A DNA stretch of 5,039 bases from Acidobacteriota bacterium. Lineage in GTDB: Bacteria; Acidobacteriota; Terriglobia; Terriglobales; Acidobacteriaceae. The notes under the pieces were generated by a model, which had not been told where the DNA came from, did not search any database, and saw only the letters and a program-made list of their open reading frames with translations. The position numbers and the translations under genes are program-made. Of the stretch, positions 1 to 5,039 are shown one piece after another (positions within the stretch are counted from its first letter, which is position 1; the number at the start of each line of letters is the position of its first letter). The stretch covers positions 1 to 5,039 of the forward strand of contig JAJXZK010000251.1 in assembly GCA_021780095.1 (NCBI GenBank), written 5' to 3'.

Positions 1-437
1 ATCCGAAAATATTCGGCATAGGCGCCGTTATTGAAAATCAGATCGTCGCAAAGATTTTCCTGTTGCCGGCGGCAGAAATAACACTCCCCACAAGGTGCGG
101 AGTTGACCGCGACCACGCGATCCCCTTCCCGGAACTTCGTCACCCCTTCACCCACCTGGGACACGACGCCGGCCATCTCATGCCCAAAAGGCGCAGGCGG
201 CCTCAGCATTTTCTCGTGGTAGCCGCGGCGAAATACTTTCAGGTCAGTTCCGCATGTCAGGGCAGCGACGACACGAACAATAATCTCCCCTGCACCCGCT
301 TCCGGGACTGGCAGCCGTTCAATCCGAACATCTTCTTTGCCGTACAAAATAGCGGCATTCATTTCAGCGGCCATATCGATGGTTTTGCAGACTGCGCTGT
401 GGGTCGATCGACTTGTATTTTCTTTCACTCTTGACAT
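1..437 (-). CDS. Zinc-dependent medium-chain alcohol/polyol dehydrogenase, N-terminal part (cut by left edge)
   Basis: The reading frame enters from the left edge, and 145 N-terminal codons are visible if it starts at the ATG at 437. It is the GroES-like catalytic domain of an MDR dehydrogenase. Visible are the catalytic-zinc motif CGTDLK, the following FGHEMAGV block, the GDRV strand, and the structural-zinc loop with four cysteines spaced C-x2-C-x2-C-x7-C (CGECYFC then NLC). The NAD-binding domain lies outside the window. It is a diverged paralogue of the gene just upstream: from the MxAA start of the domain to CGTDLK, 24 of 42 residues match without a gap. It then carries about four extra residues before GHE. 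The start is uncertain because no candidate has a clear Shine-Dalgarno. ATG 437 leaves a 17-base gap to the previous stop and gives a Ser/Thr-rich leader of about 25 residues; GTG 428, ATG 374 and ATG 362 are in frame, and the last two begin at the domain itself. The substrate is unknown. Its place in the operon suggests oxidation or reduction of the hopanoid side chain. Confidence 0.9.
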   Translation of the reverse strand, partial: MSRVKENTSRSTHSAVCKTIDMAAEMNAAILYGKEDVRIERLPVPEAGAGEIIVRVVAALTCGTDLKVFRRGYHEKMLRPPAPFGHEMAGVVSQVGEGVTKFREGDRVVAVNSAPCGECYFCRRQQENLCDDLIFNNGAYAEYFR

Positions 438-454
438 GAAGGAACGGGAATTGC

Positions 455-1549
455 CTACGGCTGAATCACTATTTTCATGGAGTCCGGTTTAGGTTCCGAG
501 GCAAAGACGATCGCTTCCGCCGCCTGTTCCAGCGGAAACGTATGAGAGATGAGACGAGTCAAATTAAATCGATCGGGATATCCGTCCAGCACCAATTGCG
601 AAGCCGTCTGCTGTACATCCGCCGAAGAACTGTAGGAACCGATCAGCGCTTTTTCGTCCATGCAGATTGCAGCCGGATCGATGACCACTTCACCGTGTTG
701 CGTCGCGGCAAACAGCAGCACGCGGCCGCCAAAACGCACGGCATCCATGGCCGGGCGAATTAAAGCATTGCCACCGACAGCCACAACCACAACATCCGCG
801 CCGCGGCCTTCCGTATATTCTTTCACCACTGCGATCGGATTTTGCTTGTCGGCATAGATTGGATGACGGAGATCGAATTGCGACGCCACTTCGTGACGCG
901 AAGGATAAAGATCTGAAGTGAGCACGGTCGCGCCGGTCTGCCGAGCCAAAGATGCCAACAAAATTCCAATCGGCCCCTGACCGATCACCAGCACGGTCTC
1001 ATCTGCATCCAGGTGGAGATTATGAATCGCTTTGTAGCAGGTGTTGACGGGCTCAATCCACAGCGCCTGTTCGAATGGAACATGATCCGGAATCCGCACA
1101 AGTCCGCGCTCTACAATCCAGTCCATCACTCGAATGTACTCGGCGAACCCGCCGCCTGACGGTTCAAATCCCGCGGTACACCCCACGCGCTTGTAACTTT
1201 CGCACTGCGAAAATGTTTTTTTCCTGCAGTAGTAGCATCCCTTGCCACATGGAATGTGATGGAATGACATCACCCTATCGCCCACCTTCCAGCCACTCAC
1301 CTTGTCGCCGATTGCGGCAATCACGCCCGCCATTTCATGGCCGAAAATGCGTGGTGCGGAATGCGAACCGGTGTGAATCTTCTTCAGGTCGGTCCCGCAG
1401 ATTCCGCAGCTATGAATTTTGACCAGGATTTCACCCGCGCCAATTTCAGGAACAGGCACGTTTTCCACGCGAACGTCATTAATGCCGCGATAAACTGCTG
1501 CCCGCATTGTTGAGGGAATTGAACCGTTGAGGGTAGTCACTGTTTCCAT
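455..1549 (-). CDS. Zinc-dependent medium-chain dehydrogenase (sorbitol/threonine dehydrogenase-like)
   Basis: This is a complete 364-residue MDR oxidoreductase of usual family length, presumably cytosolic. Catalytic-zinc ligands expected from the sorbitol-dehydrogenase type are present: C51 in GICGTDLK, H71 and E72 in FGHEMAG, and E166 in the WIEPVN segment. The structural-zinc cysteines are C101, C105, C108 and C116. The first pair is spaced C-x3-C rather than the usual C-x2-C. The Rossmann fold shows GQGPIG (190-195) and an acidic D213 at the end of the second strand, which favours NAD(H) over NADP(H). About 15 residues precede the domain start (MRAAVY), so M15 is an alternative start. M1 is preferred because its ATG lies one base after the hpnG stop (TAA-A-ATG), although the ribosome site is weak (GGAA 4 bases upstream, GAGG 13 bases upstream). 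Family membership is sure, the substrate is not. The operon suggests a role on the polyol or sugar part of a hopanoid, such as reduction of opened ribosylhopane. A general polyol or threonine dehydrogenase in a shared transcript cannot be excluded. Confidence 0.95.
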   Translation of the reverse strand: METVTTLNGSIPSTMRAAVYRGINDVRVENVPVPEIGAGEILVKIHSCGICGTDLKKIHTGSHSAPRIFGHEMAGVIAAIGDKVSGWKVGDRVMSFHHIPCGKGCYYCRKKTFSQCESYKRVGCTAGFEPSGGGFAEYIRVMDWIVERGLVRIPDHVPFEQALWIEPVNTCYKAIHNLHLDADETVLVIGQGPIGILLASLARQTGATVLTSDLYPSRHEVASQFDLRHPIYADKQNPIAVVKEYTEGRGADVVVVAVGGNALIRPAMDAVRFGGRVLLFAATQHGEVVIDPAAICMDEKALIGSYSSSADVQQTASQLVLDGYPDRFNLTRLISHTFPLEQAAEAIVFASEPKPDSMKIVIQP

Positions 1550-1550
1550 T

Positions 1551-2243
1551 TTATTCCGCTTGCCTCAAAACTTGGAGAAGTGCTGCTGCAATTGCCTCAG
1601 ATGCGCGCGCTGATTGTTTTCCGAGCTTGACCGTGGTTGGCATCAGCCATGGGTGCAATGCTACATGCATTGCAAACGAAGCGCTCTTGAATCCACCGCG
1701 TGCGTCCGTGAATCGACTCAAATCGGGCAAATGATCATCGACCGGATCGCTGATGGCACGCAGGGTTCGAAACGGTAGTCCACGTATTTTCGCCAGTCGC
1801 GCCACCGTCGCCGCCTCCATATCGACCAGGTCGGCATTCCACTGTGCTGCCAGCTTTGGCTTTTCATCGCGCCCAACCACATGGTCCGCAGTCACCAAAA
1901 CGCCCTGTCCATCCTCACATGCAAACCGCTCGCCGGTCTGTCCATCGATCACAATCGCAGGCCAATGCACTCCATCGATCCGCATCCCTTCCCGCAGCGC
2001 CCCAGCGTATCCGACAGAGATTACCGAGCCCAGCGGACCGCGGGATTCAGCCAACATTAACGCGCGAGTAACGCGCTCTCTGCCCATTCCCGCACGCACC
2101 ACAATTGCATGCTCGCTTTCCCAAACGCTCGTGCCTTCCCTGCGCGACACCACGGGAGCGGCCCAATCGCGCACCAGCGGCGCCACCTCCCGCGGCAGCG
2201 CGGCGAGAATCGCGATTCTCGGTCGTACACCTGCAGCGTTCAT
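1551..2243 (-). CDS. hpnG: Hopanoid-associated nucleoside phosphorylase HpnG
   Basis: This 230-residue protein belongs to the PNP/MTA-SAH nucleosidase fold. HpnG is known to remove adenine from adenosylhopane, giving a (phospho)ribosylhopane, the second step of side-chain synthesis. Visible family features are a first beta strand with catalytic-pocket residues (IAILAALPREV, 10-20), AGMGRERV (51-58) in the position of the phosphate/ribose loop, and SVGYAGAL (76-83) matching the NTGSAGG-type loop of MTA/SAH nucleosidases. VDMEAATVA (140-148) has the Met-Glu pair (M142, E143) that contacts ribose, and RAISDPVDD (162-170) has D166 at the position of the general acid acting on the purine. Its ATG overlaps the hpnA stop in an ATGA, with no Shine-Dalgarno in front, which points to translation by re-initiation after hpnA. 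The downstream dehydrogenase begins one base after its stop. The adjacency to hpnA and hpnH makes HpnG much likelier than a housekeeping MTA/SAH nucleosidase. Confidence 0.93.
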   Translation of the reverse strand: MNAAGVRPRIAILAALPREVAPLVRDWAAPVVSRREGTSVWESEHAIVVRAGMGRERVTRALMLAESRGPLGSVISVGYAGALREGMRIDGVHWPAIVIDGQTGERFACEDGQGVLVTADHVVGRDEKPKLAAQWNADLVDMEAATVARLAKIRGLPFRTLRAISDPVDDHLPDLSRFTDARGGFKSASFAMHVALHPWLMPTTVKLGKQSARASEAIAAALLQVLRQAE

Positions 2244-3235
2244 GATGCTGGAGCATACCCGTGCGAGCGAAACCAGCCGATCGCAGCTTGCAATGCCGAG
2301 TCCACCGGCACCACCTGAAATCCCAAATCTCGTTCGGCCTTTACCGAACTGGCAAACATTTTCTTCTTTTCCATGCGCACCGCTTCCACCGTTGCCCGCG
2401 GTTCACGGCCGAGTATGCGACCCTCGACCCATTCATCAAAGAATGCGAATGTCATGGCGACCGCATGCGATACCTTCATGGTTGGAGATGGCAACCCCGT
2501 CATCGCTGCCATGCGATCCAGAATTTGCTTCAGCGTAAGATTTTCTCCGCCTAATATGTATCGCTCGCCCGATGTCCCCCGATCCAGCGCCGTCACATGC
2601 ATCGCGGCCACAGCCTCCACATCGACGAGGTTCAGCCCGGTATCCACATACGCTGGAAATTTCCGATTCAGAAAGTCCACAACGATGCGGCCCGTCGGTG
2701 TTGGCTTCGCGTCGTCCGATCCAATGGGCGTCGTCGGATTCAGGATGACAACGCGTTGGCCAAGCCGCGCGGCTGCGATAGCTTCTTGTTCCGCCAAAAA
2801 TTTGGAGCGCTTGTAATGGCCAATCATGTTTTCGATCGACACAGGAGTTTCCTCATCAACAACGGTCCCGTCAGAGCGAAATCCCATCGTCGCGACGCTC
2901 GAGGTGTAGACTACCCGCCCCACCCCGGTTTCCCGCGCCAACCGCAGTAGGGCTTTGGTCCCTTCGACGTTGGCTGCATACATTATTTTTGGATCGGGAA
3001 CCCACAGTCGGTAATCGGCGGCGACGTGGACCAGCGCATCACAGCCGGAAATAGCGCTGCGAAGATGTTCCGGCTGCAGCAGATCCCCGGTGACAAGTTC
3101 CGCCTGCAGTCCTTCCAGATGTTCGGTGCGACTGGTCTTGCGCGTTAACAAACGCAGCTCTGCTCCGACCGCGCCCAGCGACCGCGCAACATGACTGCCG
3201 ACAAATCCAGTGGCTCCGGTAACAAAGATCCGCAT
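2240..3235 (-). CDS. hpnA: Hopanoid-associated sugar epimerase-like extended SDR HpnA
   Basis: This 331-residue protein is an extended short-chain dehydrogenase/reductase of the dihydroflavonol-reductase/NDP-sugar-epimerase type. It shows the nucleotide motif TGATGFVG (6-13), VHVAADYRLW (69-78) with the conserved Ala-Ala after strand four, the catalytic TSS (111-113) and the Y141-x3-K145 pair (HYKRSKF), and LNPTTPIG (165-172). The end of the second strand reads LLTRKTSR (29-36), whose basic residues favour NADPH over NADH. HpnA is a named family found in hopanoid clusters, but its reaction is not firmly settled. An NADPH reductase acting on the ribosyl-derived chain fits this sequence as well as an epimerase does. 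It follows the small barrel gene after 42 bases and overlaps hpnG by four. The start is chosen because the Rossmann motif begins within six residues, as is normal for the family. There is no Shine-Dalgarno; the leader instead reads CCTCCTT. Confidence 0.93.
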   Translation of the reverse strand: MRIFVTGATGFVGSHVARSLGAVGAELRLLTRKTSRTEHLEGLQAELVTGDLLQPEHLRSAISGCDALVHVAADYRLWVPDPKIMYAANVEGTKALLRLARETGVGRVVYTSSVATMGFRSDGTVVDEETPVSIENMIGHYKRSKFLAEQEAIAAARLGQRVVILNPTTPIGSDDAKPTPTGRIVVDFLNRKFPAYVDTGLNLVDVEAVAAMHVTALDRGTSGERYILGGENLTLKQILDRMAAMTGLPSPTMKVSHAVAMTFAFFDEWVEGRILGREPRATVEAVRMEKKKMFASSVKAERDLGFQVVPVDSALQAAIGWFRSHGYAPAS

Positions 3236-3277
3236 AGGAAGGAGGTAAACAGATTGGATGAATCTGGTGCGGCCAGT
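3236..3277 (-). other. 42-base spacer before hpnA, no ribosome site
   Basis: This is one of only two non-coding gaps above 20 bases in the window. In the transcript sense it holds a short inverted repeat, AGATT-CATCC-AATCT (3251-3265; 5 bp stem, 5-base loop), too weak and without a T-run to be a terminator. It is followed by ACCTCCTTCCT directly before the hpnA ATG. This is the anti-Shine-Dalgarno sequence rather than a Shine-Dalgarno, so the way hpnA is initiated is not explained by the sequence. I see no convincing promoter in it. Confidence 0.4.
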
Positions 3278-3703
3278 TTAGTCCAGCGCTTCGGTCTGAA
3301 TGCCGATATTCTTCTCGCCGGCGGCTTTCTTTTCCCAATAGCGCTGCACCCACGCTTCCCAGCTTTTGCCCGCTGCGGAATCCCGTCCAGTAAACGCCAG
3401 CCCGGCAATTTCCGAGTAAGGAATCGACACCCGCTCCGACGTATCTTTCGGCATGATGCGAACAATCGCCCGATGCAGCGCCGGTGACGGTCGGCGATCG
3501 AAGATATACCCTTCAATGCGCACACCGGTCTTCAGCGTAATGGTCACATCGCCACGATATCCGAAGGCCTGCTCCAGCGCCTCGCGCGTTTCTTCCTCGG
3601 TCGCCAACGCCGGAATCCAGCCTTCCAGAACTTCGCGCTCCGCTCCGGGCGCAACTTCCATCGCATTCGGGTCGGAGTCCTGCTTCGTCGTAGTTTCCGT
3701 CAT
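3278..3703 (-). CDS. Unnamed hopanoid-operon protein with probable Sm-like/SH3-like small beta-barrel
   Basis: I do not recognise a named family for this 141-residue protein. No signal peptide, transmembrane segment or cysteine is visible, so it is probably cytosolic. The layout is a polar, probably disordered start (1-20), an acidic helix-prone stretch (about 23-48, with EEETREALEQAF), and then four likely beta strands: DVTITLKTG (52-60), VRIEGYIFDR (61-70), ALHRAIVRIMPKD (75-87) and RVSIPYSEIAGLAF (91-104). A charged, tryptophan-containing helix follows (about 113-130, KSWEAWVQRYWEKKAAGE). The strand pattern 'x-V-x-L-x-x-G-x-x-x-x-G-x-x-x' ending in 'V-x-I-P-x-S-x-I' resembles Sm/LSM-like or related small barrels; this is pattern reading only. 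Translation is clearly coupled to hpnH: the ATG overlaps its stop as ATGA, and GGAGG lies 10 bases upstream inside the hpnH coding end. The clean frame, tight coupling and place inside the pathway argue for a real gene. A regulatory, RNA-binding or enzyme-partner role are all open. Confidence 0.85.
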   Translation of the reverse strand: MTETTTKQDSDPNAMEVAPGAEREVLEGWIPALATEEETREALEQAFGYRGDVTITLKTGVRIEGYIFDRRPSPALHRAIVRIMPKDTSERVSIPYSEIAGLAFTGRDSAAGKSWEAWVQRYWEKKAAGEKNIGIQTEALD

Positions 3704-4824
3704 GCGCGGGTTTCCTCCAGAGTTGTTTGCGGCGTCTCGATATTCACCAGAGGGTTTTTCGCATGTACCGGCTTCACCGGCTGGCTTAGAAGATCGAGCG
3801 CTCCACGATCCGGGTACGACGTCATCATCGCCTTGGCTGTCGCTAACAATCCCTTCAGCGATCCAAAAGTGAAGTTCACCCCGGAAGCTTCATAGCCGGA
3901 GTGCACCATGCAATTCGCACACTTCGGATTGCCGGACTCGGTCCCATAGTGCGACCATTCCGTCGCTTCCATCAATTCAGCAAAACTATCCGCATAGCCG
4001 TCCTGCAGCAGGTAGCAAGGCTTCTGCCAACCGAAAATGTTATACGTCGGCATTCCCCAGGGAGTGCATGTAAAGTCGCGCTTGCCCATCAGGAATTCCA
4101 TGTACATCGGCGACGCATTGAAACGCCAGCTCTTCTTGCGGTTCGCAAGAATGGCGCGGAATAGTCTGCGAGAGCGGGCCCTTCCTAGAAAATGTTTCTG
4201 GTCCGGAGCCTTTTCGTAGGTGTATCCAGGAGCGACCATCATCGACTCGACACCCGCATGCATCATCTCGTCAAAGAAGGCGCGTACGCTGTTCGGATCG
4301 GCGCCATCGAACAACGTCGTATTCGTCGTCACGCGGAAGCCCTTGGAAACAGCTTCGCGAATGCCCTCAATTGCCTTCTCGTAGCCGCCCTCAAGACAGA
4401 CGGAGAAGTCGTGATGCTCGCGCTGCCCATCCATATGCACTGAGAAGGAGAGGTACTTACTCGGCCTGAAGAGATGCAGTTTCTCTTTCAGCAGCAAGGC
4501 ATTGGTGCACAGATAGATGTATTTTTTTCTCGCAACCAATCCTTCAACAATTTCCCCTATCTGCGGATGAAGCAGGGGTTCTCCACCGGGGATCGACACC
4601 ATCGGCGTACCGCATTCATCCACAGCGCGGAAGCATTCTTCCGGCGATAACTGCTTCTTCAAAATGTGTGCGGGATATTGGATCTTTCCGCAGCCGGCGC
4701 ACGCCAGGTTGCAGCGAAACAACGGCTCCAGCATCAGAACCAAGGGGTAGCGTTTGCGACCACTCCACCGCTGGCGCAACACATAGGTTGCAACCGTCCA
4801 CATTTGTGAGATTGGCACAGCCAT
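3700..4824 (-). CDS. hpnH: Adenosylhopane synthase HpnH (radical SAM, B12-independent hopanoid side-chain enzyme)
   Basis: This is a complete 374-residue HpnH. The family joins the 5'-deoxyadenosyl radical of S-adenosylmethionine to diploptene (hopene), making adenosylhopane, the first committed step to extended (C35) hopanoids. The radical SAM cluster motif is C38-x3-C42-x2-C45 (FRCNLACAGCGK), and the SAM-binding GGEP is at 80-83. Family-typical blocks are the start MAVPISQ, RKRYPLVLMLEPLF (23-36), YLCTNALLL (104-112), SVHMDG (128-133) and CTPWGMPTYNIFGWQKPCY (253-271). C-terminal cysteines C253, C270, C302 and C305 remain. Position 309 is Ser in CMVHSGYE, where I recall Cys in proteobacterial HpnH. 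The start is well fixed by AAGGAG seven bases upstream and by the conserved N-terminus. The gene follows shc after 78 bases and overlaps the next gene by ATGA. No membrane segment is visible, although the substrate is a membrane lipid. Confidence 0.98.
   Translation of the reverse strand: MAVPISQMWTVATYVLRQRWSGRKRYPLVLMLEPLFRCNLACAGCGKIQYPAHILKKQLSPEECFRAVDECGTPMVSIPGGEPLLHPQIGEIVEGLVARKKYIYLCTNALLLKEKLHLFRPSKYLSFSVHMDGQREHHDFSVCLEGGYEKAIEGIREAVSKGFRVTTNTTLFDGADPNSVRAFFDEMMHAGVESMMVAPGYTYEKAPDQKHFLGRARSRRLFRAILANRKKSWRFNASPMYMEFLMGKRDFTCTPWGMPTYNIFGWQKPCYLLQDGYADSFAELMEATEWSHYGTESGNPKCANCMVHSGYEASGVNFTFGSLKGLLATAKAMMTSYPDRGALDLLSQPVKPVHAKNPLVNIETPQTTLEETRA
3714..3718 (-). promoter_or_regulatory. 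Shine-Dalgarno of the small barrel gene, inside the end of hpnH
   Basis: GGAGG, read on the minus strand, sits 10 bases before the ATG at 3703 within the hpnH codons for Leu-Glu-Glu. It supports the chosen start and shows that the gene has its own ribosome site in addition to the ATGA overlap with hpnH. Confidence 0.7.
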
Positions 4825-4831
4825 TCAAACT

Positions 4832-4837
4832 CTCCTT
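4832..4837 (-). promoter_or_regulatory. Shine-Dalgarno of hpnH
   Basis: AAGGAG, read on the minus strand, is followed after seven bases by the hpnH ATG at 4824. It is the strongest ribosome site in the window and fixes the hpnH start. Its strength fits independent loading of ribosomes after the shc-hpnH gap. Confidence 0.85.
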
Positions 4838-4861
4838 CTTGCTTCTGTTCGAGTAGGTCTC

Positions 4862-4896
4862 GGTGTCGGGCGCGATCGCTACGACCGACCGACATC
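4862..4896 (-). other. Inverted repeat in the shc-hpnH gap
   Basis: In the 78-base gap after shc, TGTCGG (4889-4894) and CCGACA (4864-4869) can pair in the transcript as a 6 bp stem. One further G-C pair lies beyond an A-C mismatch. The 19-base loop includes the self-complementary GCGATCGC. No T-run follows, so it does not look like an intrinsic terminator. It could be an mRNA-stability or processing hairpin, or chance. Confidence 0.25.
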
Positions 4897-4902
4897 CTGC
4901 AA

Positions 4903-5039
4903 TTAGCTTCTGATTCCCAGCATCTCAGCCTGCTTGGCCCTGCGATATGTTGTAAGCGCCAGCAGCGGAAAATAGTTGCGGTACATGTGGTACGACAAAT
5001 AAAAGACCCGCGGAAATCCAGTTCCGGTGTATTGATCCT
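4903..5039 (-). CDS. shc: Squalene-hopene cyclase, C-terminal end (cut by right edge)
   Basis: The frame that enters from the right edge and stops with TAA at 4903-4905 gives 44 residues that match the conserved end of squalene-hopene cyclases. YTGTGFPRVFYLSYHMYR is followed by NYFPLLALTTYRRA and a short polar tail ending in MLGIRS. The GTGFPxxFYLxYHxYRxxFP block is the diagnostic C-terminal motif of the family. The enzyme cyclises squalene to hopene/hopanol and is a monotopic membrane protein. The catalytic DXDD motif and most QW repeats lie outside the window. Its position directly before hpnH puts supply of the hopene substrate at the head of the visible operon. The family call is secure despite the short fragment; oxidosqualene cyclases end differently, and the neighbouring hpnH settles the choice. 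Confidence 0.94.
   Translation of the reverse strand, partial: DQYTGTGFPRVFYLSYHMYRNYFPLLALTTYRRAKQAEMLGIRS

Noticed and set aside
63..434. Plus-strand open frame of 123 codons near the left edge
   Set aside because: It is antisense to the clear zinc-dehydrogenase frame that runs off the edge and has no recognisable motif.
431..459. Plus-strand TTGACA resembling a -35 box
   Set aside because: No -10-like hexamer lies at the right distance, and it is the complement of the start region of the left-edge dehydrogenase.
1753..2538. Long plus-strand open frame (261 codons) opposite hpnG and hpnA
   Set aside because: It lies wholly antisense to two recognised genes, and its product is Ser/Pro/Arg/Thr-rich with no family resemblance. 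It is what GC-rich codon bias on the other strand produces.
3237..3260. Plus-strand AAGGAGGT followed by ATG at 3258
   Set aside because: The strong ribosome-site look is the complement of the hpnA leader, and the frame stops after seven codons.
3251..3265. Short inverted repeat as a terminator after the small barrel gene
   Set aside because: It has only a 5 bp AT-containing stem and no T-run, and the operon continues 16 bases further on with hpnA.
3145..3525. Minus-strand open frame of 126 codons spanning the small gene and hpnA
   Set aside because: It overlaps two better-supported genes in another frame, and its product is Arg/Cys-rich and low in order, typical of a shifted frame.

Overview
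The window is part of a hopanoid (bacterial pentacyclic triterpenoid) biosynthesis operon. All seven genes I can support lie on the minus strand, packed almost end to end, so transcription runs from high to low coordinates. No gene-free stretch exceeds 80 bases. There is no sign of an RNA gene, CRISPR array, insertion sequence or phage. The moderately high GC content, the gene order and the style of the proteins suggest an Acidobacteriota (Terriglobia-like) genome. This is an inference from remembered family resemblance, because the window holds no phylogenetic marker.

Layout in order of transcription: the last 44 codons of squalene-hopene cyclase (shc/hpnF) enter at the right edge (4903-5039). 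After a 78-base gap come hpnH (radical SAM adenosylhopane synthase, 3700-4824) and an unnamed 141-residue protein with a probable small beta-barrel (3278-3703). After a 42-base gap follow hpnA (extended SDR, 2240-3235) and hpnG (adenosylhopane nucleoside phosphorylase, 1551-2243). Two zinc-dependent medium-chain dehydrogenases close the window (455-1549, and 1-437 cut by the left edge). Junctions are tight: ATGA overlaps join hpnH to the small gene and hpnA to hpnG, one base separates hpnG from the first dehydrogenase, and 17 bases separate the two dehydrogenases.

How the genes work together: Shc cyclises squalene to hopene, HpnH joins a 5'-deoxyadenosyl group to it, and HpnG removes adenine to leave a (phospho)ribosylhopane. 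Reduction and tailoring of the opened sugar would then give bacteriohopanetetrol-type side chains. The cluster therefore carries the core side-chain steps plus three oxidoreductases (HpnA and the two dehydrogenases) that could act on the sugar-derived chain. The squalene-making genes (hpnC/D/E), any aminotransferase or glycosyltransferase for the head group, and the operon promoter are not in the window.

I see no wholly new system. The points most worth pursuing are the unnamed barrel protein embedded between hpnH and hpnA, and the tandem dehydrogenases as candidates for the poorly assigned reduction steps of side-chain synthesis.
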